Shown in pieces: positions 17,160-26,150 of a stretch of DNA of 64,000 bases. The first letter of the stretch is position 1, and the number at the start of each line of letters is the position of its first letter. The DNA is from JBNRMW01 sp050309795. GTDB taxonomy: Bacteria; Bacillota_I; Bacilli_A; Erysipelotrichales; Erysipelotrichaceae. A program made the position numbers and the translations under genes. Below the pieces are notes generated by a model. That model had not been told where the DNA came from. It did not search any database and worked only from the letters and a program-made list of their open reading frames with translations. The stretch covers positions 186,001-250,000 of the forward strand of contig JBNRMW010000016.1 of the NCBI GenBank assembly GCA_050309795.1, in the 5' to 3' direction.

Positions 17160-17636
17160 CTATTTAATTTTCAAAATTTCAACTTCATAGGGTGGTTGTA
17201 CAGGAACCACAACGACATCCCCCACCTTTTTTTCCATGATGGCCATGGCTAAAGGTGTTTGATTCGATAATTTTCCATTGAGCGGGTCAGATTCTACGGA
17301 ACCGACGATGGCATATTCACTTTCAAGGCCAGAATCTAATTCTTTGATTACCACACTGCGTCCAAGTTGAACTTTTTTAACACGAGTCTTTTTATTCTCG
17401 TCAATTAATTCAACATTATTGAGCATATTTTCAAGTTCACGGATGCGCGCTTCAATTTTCGCTTGGCGATCACGTGCCGCATCATAATCGGCGTTTTCAG
17501 ATAAATCACCTTGGTCCCGTGCGGCTTTTAATTCTTCTTTTATCTCTTTACGAACGACATGGATTAGATATTCTTGTTCTTTAACTAACTCGTTTAGTCC
17601 TTCTTGGGTTACCATTACTTTTTGTTTATTGCTCAT
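17160..17636 (-). CDS. greA: Transcription elongation factor GreA
   Basis: Rescues backtracked RNA polymerase by stimulating transcript cleavage. The N-terminal coiled coil carries the acidic tip DLSENADYDAARDRQ (about 43-57); the C-terminal FKBP-like domain ends with VPVQPPYEVEILKI. Length of 158 residues is normal. AGGAGAAGAT precedes the ATG. Only 42 bases separate it from comEA. Confidence 0.97.
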   Translation of the reverse strand: MSNKQKVMVTQEGLNELVKEQEYLIHVVRKEIKEELKAARDQGDLSENADYDAARDRQAKIEARIRELENMLNNVELIDENKKTRVKKVQLGRSVVIKELDSGLESEYAIVGSVESDPLNGKLSNQTPLAMAIMEKKVGDVVVVPVQPPYEVEILKIK

Positions 17637-17667
17637 ATCTTCTCCTTTTTTTACGAAATACTCTGCG

Positions 17668-17676
17668 ATTATAGCA
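17668..17676 (-). promoter_or_regulatory. Extended -10 promoter of greA
   Basis: TGCTATAAT on the minus strand (-10 at 17673..17668) overlaps the udk stop codon, 32 bases upstream of greA. No convincing -35 is present at 17 bases. Confidence 0.55.
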
Positions 17677-18292
17677 TATTTTTATCAATGATGCTATTAA
17701 TCTTGGTGATCAATAAATCAATAGCAACCTTGTTTTTACCGCCTTCGGGAATAATAACATCCGCATAACGCTTACTTGGTTCAACAAATTGGTCGTGCAT
17801 GATACGAACTGTATTAAGGTATTGATTTACGACGGAATCTAAGGAACGACCACGGTCGCGCACATCACGAACCAGTCGGCGAATGAAACGTACATCGGCA
17901 GGCGTGTCCACAAAAATCTTAATATCCAGTAAATTACGGAGCTTTTCATCTTCTAAAACAAAAAGGCCTTCAACGACTAAAACCTCGGTCGCATCGATGG
18001 GTTCCACCACACTTGAACGAGTATGCTCAACATAATCATATGTTGGTTTTAAAATTGATCGCCCTTGCTTTAATGCCGTTAGTTGTTCGATCATTAAATC
18101 ATTATCAAAAGCAAAGGGATGGTCGTAATTTGTTTCATACCGTTCTTCTAAAGTCATATGGGCTTGATCTTTATAGTAATCATCGGTTTTAATGATTTGA
18201 AACGAATGATCAAAGTGACTTTTTAATTTCTTTGCGATGCTTGTTTTTCCTGAAGCTGAGCCACCAGCAATACCAATAACTAAAACTTTCAT
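17669..18292 (-). CDS. udk: Uridine kinase
   Basis: Phosphorylates uridine and cytidine in pyrimidine salvage. The P-loop GIAGGSASGKTS lies at 7-18, TDDYYKD near 36, and RFIRRLVRDVRDRGR near 134 matches the lid region. The 207-residue length is typical. The order mltG-udk-greA is conserved in many Bacillota. Two bases separate it from mltG. Confidence 0.96.
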   Translation of the reverse strand: MKVLVIGIAGGSASGKTSIAKKLKSHFDHSFQIIKTDDYYKDQAHMTLEERYETNYDHPFAFDNDLMIEQLTALKQGRSILKPTYDYVEHTRSSVVEPIDATEVLVVEGLFVLEDEKLRNLLDIKIFVDTPADVRFIRRLVRDVRDRGRSLDSVVNQYLNTVRIMHDQFVEPSKRYADVIIPEGGKNKVAIDLLITKINSIIDKNML

Positions 18293-18294
18293 GA

Positions 18295-19344
18295 TTAATC
18301 TCTCTTTAAATATTTATCAATATTGGCTTGGTGCTCGCTAAAAGTTTCAGCAAAGTACATGGTATTATCACCTAAGACATCCGCAATAAAATAGTAATAC
18401 GACGTCTCAATGGGTTGGATAATCCCATTAATTGCGGGCACCGAAGCATTTCCAATCGGTCCAATAGGGATTCCAGCATGTTGATAGGTATTGTATGGGG
18501 AATCAAAGATGGTTCTTTCGCATTCTTCCCAGTCATCAAAGATTTGTTTAGCATAACAAACGGTCACCGACATCCCTAATTTAATATTGTCAGCTAATCG
18601 ATTGTAAATCACCGAACCGACTTTCGCCATATCCTCACTTCTCGAGGCTTCCGCTTGAACAATCGAGGCTAAGGTTAAAACTTCATGAATCGACAACTCA
18701 GTCGCGTCAAATGCTGCTTTATTTGCCTGATAATAGCGTTCCATCTGATCGAGTATCTTTGTGGTTACTTGTAAAATGGTCGCGTCTTGCATCACTTCGT
18801 AGGTCTCCGGGAACAAATATCCTTCCAATTTAGAAAATAAATTATCCGTTAATATCGCTTCCGTCAAAACCGAATATTTGTCAATTAACGGTCGTAAAAA
18901 GGTTTCGTCATTCCAAGCTTCGAGTATCTCTTGTTCACGTAAAAAACCATGACTCGCAATGGCTTTTGCGTAATCATTTTGACGTTTGCCCGGAATTAAG
19001 GTGAAGCGATATACCTTCTCAATGATGTTTTGACTATTGGAAAGATGGGATAAGATCTCCTGTGTACTCATGGTTTGGGAAATCTCAAATTCACCAGCTT
19101 TCAGTGAAAAGTTCTCCGAACGATTCAAATATTGAGCATAGGTAGCAGAGCGGATAAATCCTTTTTGTTCCAAGTTATTAACAACCGTTTTAAAACTCGA
19201 TCCAGAAACAACCTCAAAGCGCTGCACTTCTTGGGTTTCCAGATTTACGGGATCTCCTAAATGCGTAAAATAATCATAAACAAAGTAACCACCAATCCCT
19301 AGGATAATAAGCACTACGGCAATTCCAACCAACCACTTTTTCAT
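18295..19344 (-). CDS. mltG: Endolytic murein transglycosylase MltG (YceG-like)
   Basis: Membrane-anchored lytic transglycosylase that cleaves nascent glycan strands and limits their length. One N-terminal membrane helix (about 4-26) precedes a LysM-like region (about 40-105) and the YceG catalytic domain; E232 in ASIVQAEAS is the expected catalytic glutamate, and PYNTYQHAGIPIGPIGNAS is the conserved signature. The 349-residue length is normal. Its ATG touches the stop of the DUF1292 gene at 19344. Confidence 0.95.
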   Translation of the reverse strand: MKKWLVGIAVVLIILGIGGYFVYDYFTHLGDPVNLETQEVQRFEVVSGSSFKTVVNNLEQKGFIRSATYAQYLNRSENFSLKAGEFEISQTMSTQEILSHLSNSQNIIEKVYRFTLIPGKRQNDYAKAIASHGFLREQEILEAWNDETFLRPLIDKYSVLTEAILTDNLFSKLEGYLFPETYEVMQDATILQVTTKILDQMERYYQANKAAFDATELSIHEVLTLASIVQAEASRSEDMAKVGSVIYNRLADNIKLGMSVTVCYAKQIFDDWEECERTIFDSPYNTYQHAGIPIGPIGNASVPAINGIIQPIETSYYYFIADVLGDNTMYFAETFSEHQANIDKYLKRD

Positions 19345-19688
19345 TAATGGCGCTCGTCATCCTGTTCATCATCGTGGTGATGGTGGTCATGATCATGGTC
19401 ATGGTCGTGGTGATGATCATGGTCGTGGTTTGATTCCTCGCCACTCATAAAGGTATTAAATACCTCTTCAACCATATCCCATTCTTCTTCGTCTTCAATC
19501 GGGAATAGTTGCCCTTCTTCAGTATAGGAAGAAACAAAAACATCCCCCTGTGGTTGTTGTGGATCATAGTAAAGTACATAATTTTTTCCACTGTCTTCCA
19601 TGGCGAACGTGAACAAAATGTTCATTTCCCGTTCTATACCTTCTTCGTCAATAATCGTTAGGGTTTCTTCCATTGTTTCGTGACTCAT
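19344..19688 (-). CDS. DUF1292 family protein with a His/Asp-rich tail
   Basis: Residues 1-75 match the short acidic DUF1292 domain (YrzB-like: TIIDEEGIEREMNILFTF and YVLYYDPQ), whose function is unknown. The last 30 residues are almost only His, Asp and Glu (repeats of HDHDHHH), resembling the metal-binding tails of some nickel or zinc chaperones. The ATG at 19688 lies 8 bases after AGGAG; the ATG at 19694 is too close to it. It overlaps the 3' end of ruvX by 41 bases. The position between ruvX and mltG is the conserved DUF1292 locus. Confidence 0.88.
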   Translation of the reverse strand: MSHETMEETLTIIDEEGIEREMNILFTFAMEDSGKNYVLYYDPQQPQGDVFVSSYTEEGQLFPIEDEEEWDMVEEVFNTFMSGEESNHDHDHHHDHDHDHDHHHHDDEQDDERH

Positions 19689-20118
19689 TTTCATATCTCC
19701 TTTGGTCTAAATACCGTTGTAAGATTTCTACAGCTGCAGCTTGATCAATTACTTTTTTTCTTTTTTTTCGAGAAACATCCATTTTAATTAACGCTCTTTG
19801 TGAACTTGCGGTAGAGAAACGCTCGTCCAATAAGATGACTTCACGAGTAAACCACGTTTCTAGTAACTCTTTAAATTCCAAAGAAATCTGCGCTCTAGGA
19901 CCTAAATCGTTATTCAACAATCTTGGTAATCCCAGAACAAAAATCTCTGGTTTAATTTCTTCCACAAGCGTTTTCAACTCATCAAAAACCAATTCGTGCT
20001 TGTTGGTTGGAAAAAATAAAGTTGAATGTGGATGGGCAAACATTCCTAAGGGATCTGAAACAGCAATACCTAGTGTTTTCGATCCCAAATCAAAGCCCAT
20101 GATGATGGGCTTTTTCAC
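19648..20118 (-). CDS. ruvX: Putative pre-16S rRNA nuclease RuvX (YqgF)
   Basis: RNase H-fold protein implicated in maturation of the 16S rRNA 5' end. FDLGSKTLGIAVSD (9-22) holds the first catalytic aspartate, VLGLP (61-65) the central strand and LLDERFSTASSQ (95-106) the second acidic pair. The last 20 residues form a polar tail read through the start of the DUF1292 gene. Its ATG overlaps the ireB stop by 4 bases. The ireB-ruvX-DUF1292 triad is a hallmark of Bacillota. Confidence 0.94.
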   Translation of the reverse strand: MKKPIIMGFDLGSKTLGIAVSDPLGMFAHPHSTLFFPTNKHELVFDELKTLVEEIKPEIFVLGLPRLLNNDLGPRAQISLEFKELLETWFTREVILLDERFSTASSQRALIKMDVSRKKRKKVIDQAAAVEILQRYLDQRRYENESRNNGRNPNDY

Positions 20119-20375
20119 TCTTCGGATAAATAGGCACGAACTAATTCTTCAATAATTTCAAACCGTTCAATTTGTTGAATTAAACTTCGTGCATTCTTAT
20201 GACTAGAAATATAGGCAGGGTCATTGGTAATTAAATACCCTGCTAGTTGATTTACGGTGTTATACCCTCGTTCATCCAGCGCTTGGGCGACTTGTTTCAA
20301 TGTATTTCGGATGTTTTCTTGGTGAATCACTTCCGTTGAGTAATGCATTGTTTGGGTTAAATCTTTCTTTTCCAT
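20115..20375 (-). CDS. ireB: IreB family regulatory phosphoprotein (DUF965)
   Basis: Small regulator phosphorylated by the PASTA kinase IreK in Enterococcus, affecting cephalosporin resistance. The 86 residues match the family closely: an N-terminal phosphoacceptor region with Thr residues (DLTQTMHYST), then VAQALDERGYNTVNQLAGYLITNDPAYI. GGGAGGG precedes the ATG by 6 bases. First gene of the ireB-ruvX-DUF1292-mltG-udk unit, just after alaS. Confidence 0.95.
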   Translation of the reverse strand: MEKKDLTQTMHYSTEVIHQENIRNTLKQVAQALDERGYNTVNQLAGYLITNDPAYISSHKNARSLIQQIERFEIIEELVRAYLSEE

Positions 20376-20418
20376 TAAAATCCCTCCCTCTGGTTATCAT
20401 TTTATCCTATATAAACTA

Positions 20419-23043
20419 TTAATTAAAGTGTTTAGTCATTAAATCCTTGACAAACTGTTTGATTTCTTCCACTTTCGTGATATCTTTTGCGCCAGCTTGA
20501 GCAAATTCTTTTCGTCCTCCACCTTTTCCATCCGCAATTTGAGCTGCTTGGCGAACTAATTGACCAGCATTTATACCTGCTTTTACCGCCTCATCACTTA
20601 CGGAGGCAACCAGGGTTAACCGTTTTTCATGTTCGAAAATAGCAAAAATAATGGGTTTGTTCATTTGATTCTTTAACAAATCGACGAGGTCTTTACCAGC
20701 TTTTGGATCAGACTTTTGATCAAAGATCAAGAGTTCAAAGCCCGCAGTTTGTTCAATTTTCTCCAATAAAGTGGTCGTAGCCAAGGCATTAATTTGTGCT
20801 TGAAGTTGTTGAATCTCTTGTTTTTGAGTAGTGGAAATATGAAGTAATTGTTTCACTTTCTCATCAAACTTGGCAAGTGAAACGGCACCGACTTCTACAG
20901 CTAATTTTTGCATGTTTTCATGAAATTTCACTGTTTCTAAATAGGCTCCTTTTGAAGTTTTTGAAACAATTCGACGAATTCCTGAACCCACCGATTCTTC
21001 CGAAATAACCGAAAAAAACCCTAATTCCGCCGTCTGATCCACATGGGTTCCCCCACATAATTCCATTGAAACATCTCCCATTTTTACAACGCGAACGCGA
21101 TCTCCATATTTCTCATCAAATAACGCAATGGCACCGGTTTTCGTCGCTTCGTCATGACTCATCCACTGGACATCAACCGCTAAGTTTTCAAATATCCATT
21201 GGTTCACAAGCTGTTCAATTTGTTTTAATTGTTCATTAGAAACTTTTTCAAAATGGGTGAAATCAAACCGACCACTGTCTTCACTGACATAAGAACCGGC
21301 TTGTTGCACATGATCCCCCAACACCTGCAGAAGAGCGGCTTGAAGTAGATGCAAGCTCGAGTGGTTGCGTTTAATTAATTCACGACGCAAGCTCTCGACT
21401 TGAAGGGTAACAATCGAACCCACCTCCAAAAGCCCCTTCCGGACTTTCACATGATGTAAGGGTTGTTGATGTGGTGCTTTCTGGGTATCTAAAATAGCCA
21501 CTACTACTTGGTCATTACTTGCTTGACCGCGATCGCCTACTTGGCCACCAGACTCTGCATAAAAAGGTGTTTGATCAAAAATCGCGTAACCTTCCTGGCC
21601 TTCAACAAGCGAAGAGACGGCTTGACCTTCTGTAAACAAGGCTAATACTTGGCCATCCCCTTTTAAGGTGTCGTAACCTATAAAAGTTGAAGGTGTCTCA
21701 AAATTCATTAATTCTTCTTGTTGAAGAGCAAAAGATTCTGTCTCCTTTCGGGAAGCACGCGACATTTCTTTTTGTCTGCTCATGGCTGCTTGAAACCCCT
21801 CTTCATCAATGAGTATTCCCTGTTCTAAAGCAATTTCTTTGGTAAGTTCATAAGGAAAACCAAAAGTATCATACATTTTAAAGACGGCTTCCCCTGGAAT
21901 GATCTGTTCATGGGTGACCAGTAATTGTTGTAGCATCTTTTCACCATCGCTCAAGGTTTGGAAAAAACGAGCCTCTTCAGCTTTGATTAGTGGTTGAAGT
22001 CGTTTGACTTTTTCTAACAGCTCTGGATAGTAGTCTTTCATCACGTTTGCCACAATAGGAACTAAGTCAAACATGAACGGTTCATTTAAATTCAAGGAAA
22101 GTCCATAACGTACAGCCCGTCTTAAAATACGACGTAAAACATAACCACGCCCTTCATTAGAAAATAACGCACCATCTCCTAAAGCGAAGACAATCGTTCG
22201 AATATGATCAGCAATCACGCGATACGCCTCTTTGTGTTCATGATAAGGTAATTTTGTTTTGGCTTCTAAAGTTTGAATAATTGGTATGAATAAATCGGTG
22301 TCGTAATTGGTTTCACCGCCTTGAACAATACATACTAAACGTTCGAATCCCATGCCCGTATCAATGTTTTTCTGAGGAAGTTCCCGATAACTTTCACGAG
22401 GTTGACCTTCAATGCCCTCGTATTGCGAAAAGACAATATTCCATACTTCCACATAACGATCATTTTCCAATTCTTCAAAAAATAGTTTTTCACCTAGCTT
22501 ATCGGGATCGAAGCCTTCCCCACGGTCGTAGTGAATTTCTGTATTCGGACCACATGGTCCATCCCCAATTTGCCAGAAGTTATCCTCTGTTTTTAAAATT
22601 TTTGTTTCCGGAAAACCAATGGTTTCTGTCCAAATCTTAAAAGCTTCGTCATCATGGGTGTGAATGGATACGTATAATTTATCAGCATCTAAGTTCATCC
22701 ATTTTTCGCTGGTTAAAAATTCCCAGGCATAAATAATGGCTTCTTTTTTGAAGTAATCGCCAATGGAGAAATTTCCCAGCATTTCAAAAAACGTGTGGTG
22801 GCGACTCGTTTTTCCAACATTTTCGATGTCGTTTGATCGAATCGCTTTTTGAGCATTAACAATCCGTCGATTTTCGGGTTTTATACGTCCGTCAAAATAT
22901 GGTTTCAGAGCAGCTACCCCTGAATTAATCCACAGTAAGGTTGGATCATCATAAGGAATTAAGGAATGACCTTTTTCAATCATATGATCTTTTGTTACAA
23001 AAAAATCTAAAAACATTTGTCTAATTTCGGCACTTGTATACAT
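20419..23043 (-). CDS. alaS: Alanine-tRNA ligase
   Basis: Class II synthetase with all usual parts: the catalytic core with RQMFLDFFVTKDHM and FFEMLGNFSIGDYF, the editing domain with HSSLHLLQAAL (HxxxH) and CGGTHVDQT (second metal site), and a C-terminal DHHA1-like domain with GGGRKEFAQAGA. The frame is open from 23106, but the ATG at 23043 follows AGGAGG and begins with MYTSAEIRQMF, as the family does; the extra upstream codons lie in the T-box. Length 874 residues. Controlled by a T-box leader. Confidence 0.96.
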   Translation of the reverse strand: MYTSAEIRQMFLDFFVTKDHMIEKGHSLIPYDDPTLLWINSGVAALKPYFDGRIKPENRRIVNAQKAIRSNDIENVGKTSRHHTFFEMLGNFSIGDYFKKEAIIYAWEFLTSEKWMNLDADKLYVSIHTHDDEAFKIWTETIGFPETKILKTEDNFWQIGDGPCGPNTEIHYDRGEGFDPDKLGEKLFFEELENDRYVEVWNIVFSQYEGIEGQPRESYRELPQKNIDTGMGFERLVCIVQGGETNYDTDLFIPIIQTLEAKTKLPYHEHKEAYRVIADHIRTIVFALGDGALFSNEGRGYVLRRILRRAVRYGLSLNLNEPFMFDLVPIVANVMKDYYPELLEKVKRLQPLIKAEEARFFQTLSDGEKMLQQLLVTHEQIIPGEAVFKMYDTFGFPYELTKEIALEQGILIDEEGFQAAMSRQKEMSRASRKETESFALQQEELMNFETPSTFIGYDTLKGDGQVLALFTEGQAVSSLVEGQEGYAIFDQTPFYAESGGQVGDRGQASNDQVVVAILDTQKAPHQQPLHHVKVRKGLLEVGSIVTLQVESLRRELIKRNHSSLHLLQAALLQVLGDHVQQAGSYVSEDSGRFDFTHFEKVSNEQLKQIEQLVNQWIFENLAVDVQWMSHDEATKTGAIALFDEKYGDRVRVVKMGDVSMELCGGTHVDQTAELGFFSVISEESVGSGIRRIVSKTSKGAYLETVKFHENMQKLAVEVGAVSLAKFDEKVKQLLHISTTQKQEIQQLQAQINALATTTLLEKIEQTAGFELLIFDQKSDPKAGKDLVDLLKNQMNKPIIFAIFEHEKRLTLVASVSDEAVKAGINAGQLVRQAAQIADGKGGGRKEFAQAGAKDITKVEEIKQFVKDLMTKHFN

Positions 23044-23061
23044 CGTTCTATCCTCCTGAAA

Positions 23062-23265
23062 ATAAAAAATCATCCCGACTAAGGAACGATTCAATCGCGG
23101 TACCATCCTACTTTACAGAAAACTCTGTACGACTCAAAAGCTTAACGCGCTTAACGGGAATCTTTAGTTCCTCTATAAAGGAGCATTCAATCGTTATCAG
23201 GGAAATTTCCACCAACCATTTCCTCTCTGCTGCTGCATCCGATCTACTAATCTTTATTACGATTT
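23062..23265 (-). promoter_or_regulatory. T-box riboswitch (Ala) upstream of alaS
   Basis: The T-box sequence AGGATGGTACCGCG is at 23109..23096. Downstream, AATCGTTCC and GGGATGATT pair (with G-U wobble) into a terminator followed by TTTTTTATTTT (to about 23062). A GCU codon at 23184..23182, in the sequence GAATGCTCC, is a plausible alanine specifier. Uncharged tRNA-Ala would favour the antiterminator and alaS expression. Confidence 0.93.
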
Positions 23266-25454
23266 ATAGCTATTATAGCATCTCTTTTTATTGGATTCAA
23301 ACCTTCTTGCATCGTTTTAATCGTTTCTAAAAGGTGGGTTTTGATTTCCGGTGAACGGTCGGTTTTAGCGGCTTGTTTAAAGACTTCTAAATCACCGACT
23401 AAGATAAGCGCTCGACTAGATCGCGTCACTGCGGTATATAAAAGGCGGCGCTGCATCATAAATCGCTGCTGTTTACTACCAATGACCATGACAATCGGAT
23501 GTTCTGAACCCTGAGCTTTATGCACAGAAACACAATAAGCATGGCGTAAATGATGAAAGGTATCTGGGGTATATTCGACAATCGTTCCATCAAAATCAAC
23601 AACCAAACGACGCTTCCCATCAAAACTATCGGTACTATCCCATACTTCAACAAGGATACCAATATCACCGTTGAAGACAAAATCGTCCGGCTGGTTTTTA
23701 AGTTGGAGGAGTTTATCTCCTTGGCGAAAAATAACCGAACCAACCACAATTTCCCTTTTATCGGGATGGGCTGGGTTAAATGCCTTCTGTAAAGCATAAT
23801 TTAAGGCATCAATACCATGACTCCCCGCATATTTCGTTGATAGAATTTGTATTTGACTAATCGTGTATCCACTATCTAACGCCGAAGCTACTAAATTGGT
23901 TAATAGCGAGATAAATTGCGTATTGGTTTGATAAAAACGAATGTCTTGAACGCAAAGCGTTTCATTGAAAATTCCTTGATTAATCTGTTGAGCAAGCTCG
24001 ATGATTTGTGACCCTTCTTTTTGTCGATAATTATGTTCTAAAACTGTTGTATGAAATAAGGACGAAGCGATTAAATCCCGAATCAAAAAGCCCGGACTAA
24101 CAGAAGGCAATTGATTTTGATCGCCAATAAATAAAATTTTTCGAACCTTTAAAATAGCCTCCGCTAAGTTCGCCATCGTCCATTGGTCAAGCATTGAAAA
24201 TTCATCGACAATTAAAATATCCGTATCCAACGGATTGGCTCGGGTTCTACCAAAAGTGTTGGTTTCTAAGTCCCATTCTAATAAGGAATGAATGGTTGTC
24301 ACTTCAACATTGGTCATTTCTTTCAAGCGTTTAGCTGCCCGGCCCGTTGGTGCACAGATCGATAATTGATAACTGGGATACATTTGTCGACACAGCGCGA
24401 TAATGGCGGTAACAATCGTCGTTTTACCGGTTCCTGGTCCCCCCGTTATAATGGTCTTATCGTGTTTGAAAAAATTACTAATGGCTTCTATTTGTGAATG
24501 GTCGTAATGTATATTTTCTGTTTCTTCAAAACTTTGGATACGTTCCGTTATATCCTCATGGACATCTTCAATTTGATAAATCGGATAGTTTACAAAGAAA
24601 TGAGCACAGGTTTGTAAGGCCCAGTATTGTGATTTATGAAAGAGTTTATCTTCCAATTCAATGATTTTTTCATCCCGCAGTGCTAAGGCTAATCCTTCTT
24701 GAAAAAGCGGTTCATCCAAGCCATAGGTGCCAACACGTTGGGCCAATACCGCATGATTGGTAAAGGTCGAGCCTGTTCTCATACAGTCTTGAAGCACTTC
24801 GAAAGTACAAATTGCTGCTAAACGAAAGGGATGATGGGGATCAAAACCAAGCTTTGAAGCCAATTTGTCACATGTTTTAAAACCGATTCCGTCAATATCA
24901 TCCAATAATTGATACGGATTTTCAGTTATTTTTTGGTAGGCTTCATCCCCATAGACAGCACTGATTTTCATGGCTTGTCGCATGGTTATTCCCGAAGTTG
25001 TTAATAAAGCAATGGTCTCATCGAGATCGTCGAGTTTTTCTAATCCCGCTCTTAAAGACTCTTGTTGTTTAGGCGAGAGGATTTTTGGATTAATCGGAAA
25101 GCTGGGATTATTTTTTAAGGTGATCAAGATTTCTTCACCATAAGCATCCACGAGTCGTTCAGCACTTTTCTTGCCAATTCCAGGAAACAAAGACGATGAA
25201 ATAAAGGTTACTATATTTGTTTTATCTTGAGGCGTGTAGGTCGTAATCGAGTCAACTTTAAATTGGATGCCGTAGCGATAGTGATCAACAAATTCTCCAT
25301 GGAGTCGATACATCATATCCATCGACAGTTGCGGAAAATGACCGGTAATGGTAATCACATCTTCGGTTAAATCATCAATCTCAAAAAGATAAACAGAATA
25401 CAGATTATCTTCATTAAAATATAAACTACGAATGATTTTTCCAGAAAGTTCCAC
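23247..25454 (-). CDS. recD2: ATP-dependent DNA helicase RecD2 (RecD/TraA family)
   Basis: 5'-3' helicase of the RecD2 type, acting in repair without RecBC. An N-terminal OB-like and helix-hairpin-helix region (about 1-200) precedes the helicase core: Walker A TGGPGTGKTT (near 337), ICAPTGRAAKRL, Walker B ILIVDEFSM, and the C-terminal YCVSVHKAQGSEHPIV motif. Length 735 residues is standard. Ten bases separate it from the CPBP gene. The alaS promoter and T-box start lie in its 3' end. Confidence 0.95.
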   Translation of the reverse strand: MELSGKIIRSLYFNEDNLYSVYLFEIDDLTEDVITITGHFPQLSMDMMYRLHGEFVDHYRYGIQFKVDSITTYTPQDKTNIVTFISSSLFPGIGKKSAERLVDAYGEEILITLKNNPSFPINPKILSPKQQESLRAGLEKLDDLDETIALLTTSGITMRQAMKISAVYGDEAYQKITENPYQLLDDIDGIGFKTCDKLASKLGFDPHHPFRLAAICTFEVLQDCMRTGSTFTNHAVLAQRVGTYGLDEPLFQEGLALALRDEKIIELEDKLFHKSQYWALQTCAHFFVNYPIYQIEDVHEDITERIQSFEETENIHYDHSQIEAISNFFKHDKTIITGGPGTGKTTIVTAIIALCRQMYPSYQLSICAPTGRAAKRLKEMTNVEVTTIHSLLEWDLETNTFGRTRANPLDTDILIVDEFSMLDQWTMANLAEAILKVRKILFIGDQNQLPSVSPGFLIRDLIASSLFHTTVLEHNYRQKEGSQIIELAQQINQGIFNETLCVQDIRFYQTNTQFISLLTNLVASALDSGYTISQIQILSTKYAGSHGIDALNYALQKAFNPAHPDKREIVVGSVIFRQGDKLLQLKNQPDDFVFNGDIGILVEVWDSTDSFDGKRRLVVDFDGTIVEYTPDTFHHLRHAYCVSVHKAQGSEHPIVMVIGSKQQRFMMQRRLLYTAVTRSSRALILVGDLEVFKQAAKTDRSPEIKTHLLETIKTMQEGLNPIKRDAIIAINRNKD
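23272..23300 (-). promoter_or_regulatory. Sigma-A promoter of alaS, inside the recD2 3' end
   Basis: TTGAAT (23300..23295), 17-base spacer, TATAAT (23277..23272) with TG extension (TGCTATAAT). Transcription would begin just before the T-box. Confidence 0.8.
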
Positions 25455-25463
25455 GACAATCTC

Positions 25464-26150
25464 CTAAACGAACATCATTAAGAAGCCTTGAAAGCCGTTG
25501 TACAACGCATGAATGAGGATCGGCGTCAAAATCCCCTTATCTTTTATATAGGACAGACCCATCCAATATCCTAAGCTCATATAAATCGGCAAGTGTACGA
25601 GTTGGGTCAAATCTCGGGTTTGAAAAATTGATAAAATATGGATAAAGCCAAACAAAAAACTAGAAATCCAAAGTGTTATTCGTGGATTATTAAAATCAAT
25701 CATGGCGAAGCGGAAGGTAAATTCCTCAATAATCGGTGCACCAATGGAAATCACTAACATCATTGGAATTTGATACTTATTAAATAAAGCCTCCACCATA
25801 ACTTGATTATCCGCTTGTGGCGCTTCAAACAAATAGCTCGTCAACACACCAAGCACAATCAAGGTGATAAACATATAGATTAAGGTTTTGACCACCAACT
25901 TGAAGTCTAGCGGACGTAATAAAAACGACCCCAACTGTGGACGAAGAATTAGATAAATACCAATCATCGTAATCAAAGAAGATAAAACATTAATAAACAT
26001 ATTCAGAAAATATTCATCCACCGGACCCAAAACGGGTAAAAGCATTCTCAATAGGAACAAAGAAAGTAATTGATAAATCAAAGAATGACCAAGAAAATAA
26101 TTTAAAACAAGCAAGACCCGCTGTTTAACCGTGGGTTGTAACCGCTTCAT
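25464..26150 (-). CDS. CPBP family intramembrane glutamic endopeptidase
   Basis: Multi-pass membrane protease of the CAAX-processing/Abi family. The motifs are EEFTFR at 142-147 (EExxxR), FLFGFIH with H171, and HALYN with H214 and N218. About seven membrane helices fill 228 residues. Its substrates are unknown; family members in Bacillota have been linked to bacteriocin immunity and sigma-factor signalling. It overlaps the mnmA 3' end by 26 bases, with GGAG 7 bases before the ATG. Confidence 0.9.
   Translation of the reverse strand: MKRLQPTVKQRVLLVLNYFLGHSLIYQLLSLFLLRMLLPVLGPVDEYFLNMFINVLSSLITMIGIYLILRPQLGSFLLRPLDFKLVVKTLIYMFITLIVLGVLTSYLFEAPQADNQVMVEALFNKYQIPMMLVISIGAPIIEEFTFRFAMIDFNNPRITLWISSFLFGFIHILSIFQTRDLTQLVHLPIYMSLGYWMGLSYIKDKGILTPILIHALYNGFQGFLMMFV

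Noticed and set aside
19370..19435. Repetitive catgat/catggt DNA as a possible CRISPR or minisatellite
   Set aside because: The repeat is the codon pattern of the His/Asp tail; no spacers are present.
20419..23106. N-terminal extension of alaS (start at 23106)
   Set aside because: It would cover the ribosome-binding site and T-box terminator; the ATG at 23043 is conserved.
23034..23330. 98-residue frame on the plus strand over the alaS leader
   Set aside because: The region is explained by the T-box and promoter on the minus strand.
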